From NCBI GenBank assembly GCA_964351595.1, contig CAYGOT010000020.1:1-64000 (forward strand): 64,000 bases of DNA. Reading direction: 5' to 3'. Origin of the DNA: UBA6059 sp964351595. Its GTDB lineage: Bacteria; Bacteroidota; Bacteroidia; Cytophagales; Cyclobacteriaceae. Positions within the stretch are counted from its first letter, which is position 1, and every line of letters begins with the position of its first letter. Positions 45,535 to 54,426 of this stretch are shown in pieces. The position numbers and the translations under genes were made by a program. The notes under the pieces were generated by a model that worked only from the letters and a program-made list of their open reading frames with translations, did no database searches and was not told the origin of the DNA.

Positions 45535-45584
45535 GGTATCTCACAGTTCCTGTGTTTGTTGTTAAATTGCAGATGTGAGATACC
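45535..45584. promoter_or_regulatory. Inverted repeat covering the barrel gene start
   Basis: GGTATCTCACA (45535-45545) and TGTGAGATACC (45574-45584) are perfect 11-bp reverse complements; the right arm contains the GTG start codon (45575). A smaller hairpin CACAG/CTGTG (45542-45546 with 45550-45554) would compete for the left arm. The element could sequester the start codon in RNA or be a DNA operator; TTAAATTGC inside resembles a -7 box. Confidence 0.5.
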
Positions 45585-46231
45585 TCTTTCTTTTTCTTCT
45601 GGTTTTATTAGGCTATTGGTCGTTAGCCCAAGCTGAGGTAGAGGAGGAAAATCACGAAATAGATACCGCTAGTTATATCTGGGTTAAGCAATCCCGTATC
45701 AATCCTTATGTGACAGCAGAGCTGGAGAGTGCGTCGCTCCTTGACAAAAGTGTATCCAACATAGCGCTGAGCTGGGGCGTACTGATCAACGACAGGCTAT
45801 CCTTTGGGACGTTCATTTCCGTGATGAACGATGAGGTGTATTTCCCTCTTATTTTCCCTAATGGTTTTGATCTTGAGATGGTGCATGGAGGTATTCATGC
45901 CGGCTATATGTGGCCAATATCTAAGTCATTTTCTGCTGGGGCTGATGGCCGACTTGGTTTTGGTGAGATGGAAGTGGGCTATGCAGAAACTGGATTTGAC
46001 GTGTTTAGTACGAGATTTACATCAGTCAACCCTTCCTTGACAATCGACTATCAATTCTTAAGATATGCAAAATTGACTGCCGCGTTTGGCTATAGATTCA
46101 TTAGCGGCTATGACTTCAATACCGATGAGTTTACTGACTTTAACGGTAGCACGTTTAGAATCGGATTAAAGGTTGGACTATTCAAGAGGCTGAGGTGGCC
46201 TAGAGAGGAGGAGATAAGTGATGAAGAGTAA
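45575..46231 (+). CDS. Outer-membrane beta-barrel protein
   Basis: The 218-residue protein has a signal peptide (to about residue 19) and alternating hydrophobic strands with aromatic girdles (INPYVTAELES, ALSWGVLIND, FRIGLKVGLF), consistent with an 8-stranded barrel. It starts at GTG 45575; the overlapping ATG at 45573 is out of frame and hits a stop at once. It ends 11 bases into the next gene. The family is not recognised. Confidence 0.65.
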   Translation: MRYLFLFLLVLLGYWSLAQAEVEEENHEIDTASYIWVKQSRINPYVTAELESASLLDKSVSNIALSWGVLINDRLSFGTFISVMNDEVYFPLIFPNGFDLEMVHGGIHAGYMWPISKSFSAGADGRLGFGEMEVGYAETGFDVFSTRFTSVNPSLTIDYQFLRYAKLTAAFGYRFISGYDFNTDEFTDFNGSTFRIGLKVGLFKRLRWPREEEISDEE

Positions 46232-47306
46232 AATAATAGTTTTCAGCCTGTTGTTACTGTCATCTTGCTATTTCAATGAAGAAGTGATTCCAGATACTTC
46301 GCCATGGAAGTACGGATCCCCGTCATCAGTGGGACTAAATGAGAACACGCTTTTTGATTTGGATAATAACCTTCGGCAAGGTGGGTTTGATCAGATCCGA
46401 GGGGTAGTAGCCATCAAGGATGACAAGCTCATTTTTGAAAACTACTATGATGGTGTGGATAGAGAGACACAGCAGTTCTTGAGTGGAGCGACGGTTAGCG
46501 TGATGTCGATACTTACAGGAATAGCCCTTGATAGAGGTCTGCTCGATAGTATTAAAACTCCCATTAGTGTGTTTTTTCCTGACTATCCTGCCCCCTTCAA
46601 CTTTGAGCCGCTCAAAGGTGAGATTACTGTGGAGCATTTGTTGTTGATGAAGTCCGGCTTAGCCTGGTACGAGACCGGCGTACCTGCCCTCAACCCCAAC
46701 AACTCATTGAATGGACTAACTGCTTCCAGTGATTGGATTGAATATGCATTAACGCGCGATCTCGATGCAGTGCCGGGTTTGAGGTACTCTTACAATTCTA
46801 CCCATGGCACGCTGCTGGCGAAGATCCTTGAGCGTGCTTCCGGACAGCCGTTTGTTGAATTCGCTAATGATGTGCTTTTTTCTCCAATGAATATTGTCTC
46901 GGCGAGTTGGCAGTCTGATGCCTTTGGTAATATCAATGGTGGGTTTGGGCTATCACTGAACCTCATAGACTTTGCCAAGCTTGGAGACCTCTATCTCAAC
47001 TATGGTATTTGGAAAGGACAGAGGCTTGTTTCCGAGGAGTGGGTTAAGACTAGTACTTCAGAGCAGTTTCAAATAGACCGGTTTAGCAATTATGCTTATA
47101 GCTGGCAACTTTTCTCAGAGTTGAGTAGCTTCTCAGGTATCTTAGCAGAAAATGACACCTACTTCGCCGAAGGAGCAGGTGGGCAATACCTCTTTGTCGT
47201 ACCCCACCAAAACTTCGTTTTGGCTGTGACAGCAGACAATTTTTATGAGAATGGATTTACACCATTGATTATATTCAGAGACTTTTTCGCCGAAGCATTC
47301 CAATAA
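46221..47306 (+). CDS. Beta-lactamase-fold serine hydrolase homologue, lipoprotein, catalytic motif lost
   Basis: The 361-residue lipoprotein (lipobox LSSC) aligns with class C beta-lactamase-like hydrolases: YGSPSSVGLNENTL at the start, LLLMKSGLAW near 135, YSYNSTHGTLLAKILE near 190 with the Tyr-x-Asn element, and EGAGGQYLFVVPHQN near 315. Where the family has S-x-x-K (SvTKSv), this protein reads GATVSV, so both the nucleophilic Ser and the Lys are absent. It may be a binding protein or pseudoenzyme. It overlaps the barrel gene by 11 bases. Confidence 0.8.
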   Translation: MKSKIIVFSLLLLSSCYFNEEVIPDTSPWKYGSPSSVGLNENTLFDLDNNLRQGGFDQIRGVVAIKDDKLIFENYYDGVDRETQQFLSGATVSVMSILTGIALDRGLLDSIKTPISVFFPDYPAPFNFEPLKGEITVEHLLLMKSGLAWYETGVPALNPNNSLNGLTASSDWIEYALTRDLDAVPGLRYSYNSTHGTLLAKILERASGQPFVEFANDVLFSPMNIVSASWQSDAFGNINGGFGLSLNLIDFAKLGDLYLNYGIWKGQRLVSEEWVKTSTSEQFQIDRFSNYAYSWQLFSELSSFSGILAENDTYFAEGAGGQYLFVVPHQNFVLAVTADNFYENGFTPLIIFRDFFAEAFQ

Positions 47307-47356
47307 AAGTTGTTCCTCCATCCGTGATTATCGGACATCCTTTAGCTTTACCATAG

Positions 47357-47968
47357 ATGGCCAGGGAACTAGCAAATTTGTCGGATCAGCAACTACTTGA
47401 GCAACTTGCTGTAGGTGATCAGGCCGTCCTTAAATATTATTTTGATGCACATTACAATGCACTTTGTCGGCATGGCCTGAAGTACGTGCGCATTGCTGAA
47501 GTCAGCGAGGAGATAGTACAAGAGATATTTGTCAACTTCTGGGAGCGTCGAGCTGCGCTTAAAATTAGCGGTAGCGTAAGCGCATATCTCTATAGCGCGG
47601 TACGCTATAGATGTATCAACTACATCAGAAATCAGCTTCCAAAAGAGCAGGCAATGACTGAGTCCGTCGATGTGGCGGCTGAGGCTGATCTTGAGTTTGA
47701 CGCTGACTTAGCGGATCAGGATCTCAAGGCTCGGCTTCAGCAGGCTATAGCCGACCTACCGGAAAAATGCCGTCTCATATTTCTGTTGGCAAAGGAGGAG
47801 GGGTTGACCTACCGGGAAATTGCAGAAGAGATGGCCGTCTCAGAAAAGACCGTTGAGAATCAAATGGGGATTGCTCTAAAAAAATTAAGATCAACACTCA
47901 AAACCGGTAGCACTAAGGATAGAAGCATAAGCGCAATATTGATTTTATTTAAGTTTTTTTGGATGTAG
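47357..47968 (+). CDS. ECF-type RNA polymerase sigma factor
   Basis: The 203-residue protein has sigma region 2 (about 25-95; EEIVQEIFVNFWERR) and region 4 (about 130-185; LPEKCRLIFLLAKEEGLTYREIAEEMAVSEKTVENQ). In Bacteroidota such factors are held by FecR-type anti-sigma factors and respond to TonB receptor signalling. The FecR gene follows after 38 bases. Confidence 0.93.
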   Translation: MARELANLSDQQLLEQLAVGDQAVLKYYFDAHYNALCRHGLKYVRIAEVSEEIVQEIFVNFWERRAALKISGSVSAYLYSAVRYRCINYIRNQLPKEQAMTESVDVAAEADLEFDADLADQDLKARLQQAIADLPEKCRLIFLLAKEEGLTYREIAEEMAVSEKTVENQMGIALKKLRSTLKTGSTKDRSISAILILFKFFWM

Positions 47969-48006
47969 TTTGGGGGTATGACTGAGAAGTCTTGACAAAT
48001 AGATAC

Positions 48007-48990
48007 ATGAACATTAATCAGGAAACTATTGTAAAGTGCTTGCAGAAGAAGGCGAGTATTGACGAGCAGGAAAAGCTTGGGCAATGGTTGAATGAAAAGC
48101 CATCGAACCAGTCTTATTTCAATCAAATTGAGTCTGTTTGGAATGCTGCCGATTGTATTCCCTCGGAAGCAAATTTCGATAGCAATAGAGGGTGGGATTG
48201 TATCTATTCCAAAATCTCTACTTCCCAGGATGATACTGTTGTTCCTATGTGGAGTAGGTCCTGGATTAGAGTGGCAGCTTCAGTGGTACTTGTGATAGGA
48301 GTTGGCTTGGGAGTCTATTTTCAGTTAGTTATCCCTCCAGCTGAGGAGATGGCAATGATTGAAAGATCCAGCGCTGGTGTTGTCGAGGCAGTACGGTTGC
48401 CAGATGGTTCACTGGTTACTCTCATGCCATTTAGTAGTGTCAGCTATTCGGCTGACTTTGGAGGTGAGCGGGAAGTGATACTTAATGGTGGAGCTTTCTT
48501 TGAAGTTCAAAACACAGATGACAGACCTTTTGAGGTAATTACCGAGCAACTGGAAGTGACTGTACTGGGGACAGAGTTCCTCGTTAAAGAATCTAAACAC
48601 CGAACGGAAGTATTTGTGGAAAAGGGTAGCGTTTCAGTTAACTCAATAACTACCACCAATGGTGAAGTATTAACAGCAGACCAAGGTGTTTATCTGGACA
48701 ATTCAACAGGTGTTATCCAACCTTTTGCCCCTTCTGATAATATATTGTCATGGAAGTCAGGTGTGCTAGAGTTCAACAATGTCCAATTGACCAGGGTACT
48801 TGAAGATATCGGTAAGCATTACAATGTGTCTATAAAACTAAAGAATAGCAATATTGGCAAATGCCACCTTACCTCCAGGTTTGACAATAAGAGTATAGAC
48901 GAAGTGTTACAAGTACTGGAGGTTGTTTTAGATATTGATATCAACTCAAGTAATCCAAATGAGTATTTAATATCCGGCAAAGGGTGCTGA
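48007..48990 (+). CDS. FecR family anti-sigma factor
   Basis: From ATG 48007 the 327-residue protein has a cytoplasmic N-terminus (about 1-85) for sigma binding, one membrane helix (about 88-107), a periplasmic FecR domain (about 115-215; VRLPDGSLVTLMPFSSVSYS, GEREVILNGGAFFEV) and a C-terminal DUF4974-type domain (about 250-325). It relays a signal from the outer-membrane receptor to the sigma factor. A strong terminator follows at once. Confidence 0.92.
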   Translation: MNINQETIVKCLQKKASIDEQEKLGQWLNEKPSNQSYFNQIESVWNAADCIPSEANFDSNRGWDCIYSKISTSQDDTVVPMWSRSWIRVAASVVLVIGVGLGVYFQLVIPPAEEMAMIERSSAGVVEAVRLPDGSLVTLMPFSSVSYSADFGGEREVILNGGAFFEVQNTDDRPFEVITEQLEVTVLGTEFLVKESKHRTEVFVEKGSVSVNSITTTNGEVLTADQGVYLDNSTGVIQPFAPSDNILSWKSGVLEFNNVQLTRVLEDIGKHYNVSIKLKNSNIGKCHLTSRFDNKSIDEVLQVLEVVLDIDINSSNPNEYLISGKGC

Positions 48991-49007
48991 AATTGACATA
49001 ACTTTGG

Positions 49008-49036
49008 AAAAAAGCGATCTTTTAGATCGCTTTTTT
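49008..49036. terminator. Strong bidirectional terminator between fecR and the TonB receptor gene
   Basis: AAAAAAGCGATCT (49008-49020) pairs perfectly with AGATCGCTTTTTT (49024-49036) around TTT, giving a 13-bp stem ending in T on both strands. It ends 13 bases before the receptor ATG, leaving no room for a separate promoter between them. Confidence 0.85.
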
Positions 49037-49049
49037 CGTTTTGGAGTTA

Positions 49050-51668
49050 ATGGTTTTTTCAGTGCCGCCAATCACCGCACTTAGGTTCGTCGTTTTATTC
49101 CTACTTCTCTCCTTTGGGACAACAGCACTGCTGGCTCAAAAATCTTCTGATTCCATAAAATTCCAGGAATACTCAGTAGCTGAACTCATTGCTGAATTGG
49201 AGCGTCAAGGCTACAGTTTTTCCTATGCCAACGAGTTTTTGGAAATGAATAGGACACTAAGTGTTGACGGAAATGACATCACTTATTTGCTTGAGTTGAT
49301 ATGCGGAAATGAATTGGATTATAAGCTTACGGGTAAAGATGTACTGCTATTCAAAGCTGCCAGGAAGAAGTATACGATCAGTGGGTTTATTCGGGATCGA
49401 TCGGATGGTGAAGCCTTATTGGGTACTACGATCAGAGTGCTGGGTTCTGCTGAAGGAGTCGCGACCAACGACTATGGTTACTATGCATTATCCCTATTCC
49501 CTGGCGAGTACAAACTAGCTATAGAGTATGTAGGGTATGAACCCCTGATGCTAGATGTTGACCTCAAGACAGACATACAAATAGAGGTCAAACTTGTACC
49601 TGTTAATCTAAAGTTAGATGAGGTGATAGTGACTGCCTATGAGCCGGATCACGAGATCACCGGCATTCGCACTAGCGTGAATAAAATCGACATGCAGCTA
49701 GTAGGTGACATTCCCTACTTGCTAGGGGAGGTAGATATCTACCAAAGCGCATTATTACTTCCTGGAATAAGGAATATCGGAGAGGATGCCTCGGGTCTCA
49801 ATATCCGTGGAGGTGCTGTCGATGAGAACCTGATACTGATAGATGAGGCAGCTATCTACAGTAGCAACCACTTCTATGGTTTGATTTCAGTCTTTAACCC
49901 GGATGCCATTAAGGATGTCACCTTCTTCAAAGGAGATGTACCCAGTACCTATGGAGGCAGAGTATCCTCTGCTATTCACGTTAGACAAAAAGAAGGTAAC
50001 GATCAGGAAATGCAACTATCTGGCGGCCTGGGCCTAGTGAGTGGTCGGATAATGCTCGAGGGACCGCTTAAGAAAGACGAAAGTAGCTTTTTGATCTCGG
50101 CGCGATCCAGCTTTTTTGACTATGTCTCAGCTATTTCGGGACTGGATGATAGCCGCACCAACTTTCAAGACTACAATGCCAAAGTCAACTGGCGTCCCAA
50201 TGATAAGAACCACTTCTACCTATCAGGATATATTGGAAATGATAACAATAATGATGGTCTCCTCATTAACAGACAGTGGGGTAACCGTACCGCGACTGGT
50301 CGATGGAATCACATATTCTCTAATCGACTTTTTAGCAACTTCACATTGAGCTACAGTGACTATAAGTATGAGGTGTCCAATCCTGAGGAGTCAGGGCAGT
50401 TTGTTGGATCTTCCAATGTTAGAAACTACACCTCCAAGACTGATTTTACATGGTTTGTTTCTCCAAGGTCTACCTTGGAGTTTGGCAGTGGAGCCATTTT
50501 TCACCGACTCAATCCCGGTGACCGCCTACCGCTGAATGATGATGGATTTAATAACCCAATCTCTATTGATTCCGAGCATGGGCTTGAGCCATATATCTAC
50601 GCCAACTTCCAACAGAACCTAGGTGAACGTTGGGTGATGTACTATGGTCTGCGCTATTCCTCTTTTTACAATTTCGGTCCTGAAGATGTTTATACCTACC
50701 TGCCCAATCAGCCGAGAGAGCGAGGCAATATTATCGATACTACTACCTACGCTAGTGGGGAGTTGATCAAGGCTTTCCAAAACCTTGAACCTCGAGTTTC
50801 TATCAATTACAATTTCGGATCTGGCAATACCATTAAGGCAAGTTATAACCGGGCTAATCAATATATCCACCTGATTTCTAATACCATTACTCCTTCTCCG
50901 ACTGATATCTGGAAGCTGAGCGATACGCATATCGACCCTTCGTACTCTGATCAATATACGCTCGGATATTACAAACTTCTACCGGCCCTGAATCTCGACT
51001 TTTTTGCAGAAGCCTATTACAAAACCACCAATAACATCATCGAATACAAGGAAGGTGCCGATTTGGTGTTGAACGAGACCATAGAAACAGAGGTGATACA
51101 AGGGAATGCCAGGGCATATGGCCTGGAGCTATACTTAAGAAAAAAAGTCGGACGATTCAGAGGTTGGCTAAGCTATACTTTGTCCAAGTCGGAGCGGCGG
51201 ATAGATGGAGTGGATGTGTCGGAGAAGATTAACAACGGTGAATATTACCCCTCTGATTTTGACCGTACCCATGATTTTTCCCTATCGGGAATCTACTCCC
51301 TTAATGATCGGTGGACACTATCTTCTAATTTTGTCTATGCTACTGGACGGCCCATTACCTTCCCGGAAGGCAAGTATGTTTATGATAATATAGTCCTGCC
51401 CAGCTTTAATCAACGTAATCAGCAAAGGCTTACGGACTATCATCGACTGGATATCTCTGCCAGACTAGAAGGTAGGAAGATAAAGTCCAATGGTAAGCCA
51501 AAGAAAAAGGTTGACTATTGGACCTTCTCGATCTACAACGTTTACGGTAGACGAAACGCTTATTCGTATCTCTTCCGTCAGGAGGAGGGCTCGGACCAGG
51601 CGGAGGTAGTTAGATACTCCATCTTGGGCACCCTCATCCCATCTGTGACCTACAATTTCAAATTTTAA
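49050..51668 (+). CDS. TonB-dependent receptor with STN and regulatory N-terminal domains
   Basis: From ATG 49050 the 872-residue protein has a signal peptide (to about residue 30), an STN-like signalling domain (about 35-105; SVAELIAELERQGYSFSYAN), a carboxypeptidase-regulatory-like domain (about 110-180; YTISGFIRDRSDGEALLGTT), a plug (LNIRGGAVDENLILIDEA, about 250) and a barrel ending in aromatic F. The STN domain fits a transducer that talks to the FecR upstream. The ligand is unknown. A TTG at 49041 is an alternative start. The stop overlaps the next start (TAATG). Confidence 0.9.
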   Translation: MVFSVPPITALRFVVLFLLLSFGTTALLAQKSSDSIKFQEYSVAELIAELERQGYSFSYANEFLEMNRTLSVDGNDITYLLELICGNELDYKLTGKDVLLFKAARKKYTISGFIRDRSDGEALLGTTIRVLGSAEGVATNDYGYYALSLFPGEYKLAIEYVGYEPLMLDVDLKTDIQIEVKLVPVNLKLDEVIVTAYEPDHEITGIRTSVNKIDMQLVGDIPYLLGEVDIYQSALLLPGIRNIGEDASGLNIRGGAVDENLILIDEAAIYSSNHFYGLISVFNPDAIKDVTFFKGDVPSTYGGRVSSAIHVRQKEGNDQEMQLSGGLGLVSGRIMLEGPLKKDESSFLISARSSFFDYVSAISGLDDSRTNFQDYNAKVNWRPNDKNHFYLSGYIGNDNNNDGLLINRQWGNRTATGRWNHIFSNRLFSNFTLSYSDYKYEVSNPEESGQFVGSSNVRNYTSKTDFTWFVSPRSTLEFGSGAIFHRLNPGDRLPLNDDGFNNPISIDSEHGLEPYIYANFQQNLGERWVMYYGLRYSSFYNFGPEDVYTYLPNQPRERGNIIDTTTYASGELIKAFQNLEPRVSINYNFGSGNTIKASYNRANQYIHLISNTITPSPTDIWKLSDTHIDPSYSDQYTLGYYKLLPALNLDFFAEAYYKTTNNIIEYKEGADLVLNETIETEVIQGNARAYGLELYLRKKVGRFRGWLSYTLSKSERRIDGVDVSEKINNGEYYPSDFDRTHDFSLSGIYSLNDRWTLSSNFVYATGRPITFPEGKYVYDNIVLPSFNQRNQQRLTDYHRLDISARLEGRKIKSNGKPKKKVDYWTFSIYNVYGRRNAYSYLFRQEEGSDQAEVVRYSILGTLIPSVTYNFKF

Positions 51669-52516
51669 TGGGGAGGTTGACTATCATATCGCTCATTACG
51701 TTAGTCTTGGCCATGTCATGTGAAGATCCTATCGAGATTGATATCCCAGATGGACCGGAGCGATTGGTCGTTGAGGGGTGGATCACAGATCAGCCCGGAC
51801 CATATGAGATCAAGCTATCGGTCACCAACAACTTCAATGACACTGCTCCCAATCCCAAAGTAGAGAACGCATTAGTAAGAGTTATGGACAACCTTGGCGG
51901 TGTTTTTGAATTTGTGGAGATATCGAGCGGTACCTACGTGTCTTCTTCTGAATGGAAAGGGCAGGTCGATGTGCAGTATACCTGCATGATCATCCTCCCG
52001 GACGGTACTGAGATTGTTTCCACGCCAGAGCCACTCAATTCTGTACCGGAGATTGATAGTCTATTTTACAAAGAAGTGTTCCCAGCCAATATCGTTGATG
52101 GGATTATACAAGAAGAGTTCTTCCTGGGAAGTACGATTCAGGATCCTGCCAATATGGACAATTTCTATCGCTGGCGAATTACCCAAAACGGGAATCCTTT
52201 GATAGATGTAGAGTCAATTATCATCTTTTCCGATCGATTTGTGGATGGAAACGACTTTCAGTTGGAGGTACCCCAATTACTATTTGGACGCCTGGATACA
52301 ATCATTGTGCGTCAGGAGTCAATATCGGAGAAGGCTTTTGACTACTATGACCTCCTCATAGCGCAGGCCACTACACTCGGACAATCCTCAGGAACTGCTC
52401 CTGCGATCCTACGAGGTAATATGGTAAACCGGAGCAACCCAGAGGAAATAGTGTTGGGCTATTTTGGTGCTGCAGCTATTACCGCTGATACGATTATCAT
52501 CGCTCCAGACAATTAG
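51668..52516 (+). CDS. DUF4249 lipoprotein
   Basis: The 282-residue lipoprotein (signal ending in a lipobox at AMSC, Cys about 17) starts CEDPIEIDIPDGPERLVVEGWITDQPGPY, the signature of DUF4249. This family is nearly always encoded behind TonB receptors of this type and is thought to be a surface lipoprotein working with the barrel. Its start overlaps the receptor stop by one base, so the pair is translationally coupled. Confidence 0.88.
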   Translation: MGRLTIISLITLVLAMSCEDPIEIDIPDGPERLVVEGWITDQPGPYEIKLSVTNNFNDTAPNPKVENALVRVMDNLGGVFEFVEISSGTYVSSSEWKGQVDVQYTCMIILPDGTEIVSTPEPLNSVPEIDSLFYKEVFPANIVDGIIQEEFFLGSTIQDPANMDNFYRWRITQNGNPLIDVESIIIFSDRFVDGNDFQLEVPQLLFGRLDTIIVRQESISEKAFDYYDLLIAQATTLGQSSGTAPAILRGNMVNRSNPEEIVLGYFGAAAITADTIIIAPDN

Positions 52517-52623
52517 ATATTGCTCACAAGTCGGAAGGAGCATTCGAAACTTAAAATTTTTCTATTTCTTATTTGGGGGTACTTCTATTCTTCCTTGACT
52601 ATATACCAAAGAGCGCATGAATT

Positions 52624-52794
52624 ATGGTTCGTTGGTTTATTTTGATGCTTACAGTTGTTGCTACTAGTTTTTTCGGATTCAAGTATTACGAAAGAGCAAA
52701 GGCAGAATTTGTGAGGAGAAAAAAATTAAGTAGCAAAACCAGTTACCCTTCGTACTCGCTTGCGTCATTAGTAAGATTTCGAACATTTCAATGA
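52624..52794 (+). CDS. Small predicted membrane protein, 56 residues
   Basis: The product begins MVRWFILMLTVVATSFFGFKYYER, with one membrane helix (about 4-20), followed by a basic segment ending in FRTFQ. It is not recognised. Its stop overlaps the start of the next small ORF (ATGA), which suggests translational coupling. No promoter match was seen. It could be a chance ORF. Confidence 0.4.
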   Translation: MVRWFILMLTVVATSFFGFKYYERAKAEFVRRKKLSSKTSYPSYSLASLVRFRTFQ

Positions 52795-52982
52795 CATTCA
52801 TTGTGAAGAATAAATTATCAAACGGACTGACCAGGCTACTTACTCAGAAGCAGGTTCAGCATTTCAACAAAATCGGCGATTTCAACTTCTCTGACCTTGA
52901 TAGAGATAATTACTTTCGCCAGTTTGAACATGCTCAGGTAGCAGAGATCGCCGAATACGGACTTCCCAGAGTTCGTCGATAG
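52791..52982 (+). CDS. Small soluble protein, 63 residues
   Basis: The product begins MTFIVKNKLSNGLTRLLTQK and is mixed charged with no signal or helix pair of note; I do not recognise it. Its start lies within the stop of the preceding ORF. The gene context after a TonB receptor block gives no clear role. Confidence 0.4.
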   Translation: MTFIVKNKLSNGLTRLLTQKQVQHFNKIGDFNFSDLDRDNYFRQFEHAQVAEIAEYGLPRVRR

Positions 52983-53191
52983 ATCACCGTCTCATTTCTA
53001 CTTAGCTAGGATCAACTTTTAGCTAAATCCCAATCTCTTCGAAGAGGAAAGGTTGTATTGGTACGACATGAGGCGAGAGTAGATTATGATGCCTTTATCA
53101 GGTCACAGCATAATAACTCCACCTTGTACACATCAGCCTATCCTTAATCATTCGGTTGCGTTCCAATTCGTGAATCAAAAACGCAAACTGA

Positions 53192-54328
53192 ATGAAAAAG
53201 CAATTATCACTACTTTTTATGGTCCTGGCCGGACTGACTTTTCAACTAGCCGCCCAGACTCTTAGCACTCCTCCTAACGGAAATAACCAGAAGGCCAGCG
53301 TCACCCAATACATTGGCAGTTTAGTTACTGTTACCGTTGACTATAGTAGTCCGGATGTGACGGCTCCCAATGGGACAGATCGCAAGGGACAAATTTGGGG
53401 TCAATTAGTCCCTTACGGATTCACAGATTTAGGATTTGGCAATAGAAACCCATCGCCCTGGAGAGCAGGAGCAAATGAAAATACGACGATTACCTTTTCC
53501 CACGATGTTGAAGTCGAGGGGAAGCCGATTAGTGCAGGCACCTATGGACTTCATATTGCAGTAGAAGAGTCGGGACCATGGACAGTTATTTTTTCAAACA
53601 GGAATGATGCATGGGGTAGCTTCTTTTATGAAGAGAGTATGGACGCACTGAGAGTGCAGGCCACTCCACAAGACACAGAATACACCGAATGGCTTACCTA
53701 TGAGTTTATAGATCGCCAACCAACTGAGGCCACTCTGGCATTGAAGTGGGAAGAGAAGATGCTTCCTTTCAAAATAAGCGTACCAAACATTAATGATCTG
53801 TATGTCAGGACATTCGAGGAAGAGCTAACCGGAGCTGCTGGCTTTGTTTGGCAAAATTGGCAGGCAGCTGCAAATTGGAGTATACAAAATGACTATGCGC
53901 TGGAAAAAGCTTTAGTCTGGGCTGATCAGGCAATCAATGCACCCTTCTTTGGCAATGAGAACTTCGGTACACTATCTACCAAAGCCAATGTATTGGACAA
54001 ACTTGGTAGAGCAGATGAAGCCAAAGAAATAATGGATAGAGCGTTGAATCATCCCGCAACCACCGTCTTCCAGATTCACCAATATGGTCGCCAGCTAATC
54101 GGTAGGGGTGATGCAGATGGAGCGCTGGAAGTGTTTAAGATGAATGCTAAGCGATTTCCTAAGACTTGGCCTATTAATGTGGGATTAGCGAGAGGTTACT
54201 CTGCAAAGGGAGACTACAAAACCGCATTAAAGCACGCGAAGCTGGCTTATGAAGCCGCTCCTGATCAGCTCAATAAGGACGCGCTCAAAACTGCGATCGA
54301 GAGCCTGGAAAAAGGTGAGGCCATGTAA
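53192..54328 (+). CDS. DUF2911 protein with tetratricopeptide-like C-terminus
   Basis: The 378-residue exported protein (signal peptide to about residue 21) has a DUF2911 domain (about 30-175; QYIGSLVTVTVDYSSPDVTA, PWRAGANENTTITFS, GTYGLHI) and helical repeats in the second half (about 225-375; FGTLSTKANVLDKLGRADEA, DADGALEVFKMNAKRFPKTW) that resemble TPR units. The function is not known. A terminator follows directly. Confidence 0.82.
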   Translation: MKKQLSLLFMVLAGLTFQLAAQTLSTPPNGNNQKASVTQYIGSLVTVTVDYSSPDVTAPNGTDRKGQIWGQLVPYGFTDLGFGNRNPSPWRAGANENTTITFSHDVEVEGKPISAGTYGLHIAVEESGPWTVIFSNRNDAWGSFFYEESMDALRVQATPQDTEYTEWLTYEFIDRQPTEATLALKWEEKMLPFKISVPNINDLYVRTFEEELTGAAGFVWQNWQAAANWSIQNDYALEKALVWADQAINAPFFGNENFGTLSTKANVLDKLGRADEAKEIMDRALNHPATTVFQIHQYGRQLIGRGDADGALEVFKMNAKRFPKTWPINVGLARGYSAKGDYKTALKHAKLAYEAAPDQLNKDALKTAIESLEKGEAM

Positions 54329-54352
54329 AGATTTTATCCGTTCATTTGATGG

Positions 54353-54380
54353 GCCTCAGCTGTTTAGCTGGGGCTTTTTT
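54353..54380 (+). terminator. Intrinsic terminator after the DUF2911 gene
   Basis: GCCTCAGCT (54353-54361) pairs with AGCTGGGGC (54366-54374), including one G-T pair, and TTTTTT follows. Confidence 0.85.
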
Positions 54381-54426
54381 CTTTGTCTTTTCCTAGCTCA
54401 TCTTTTTTTTATTACTTTTCCCTTCT

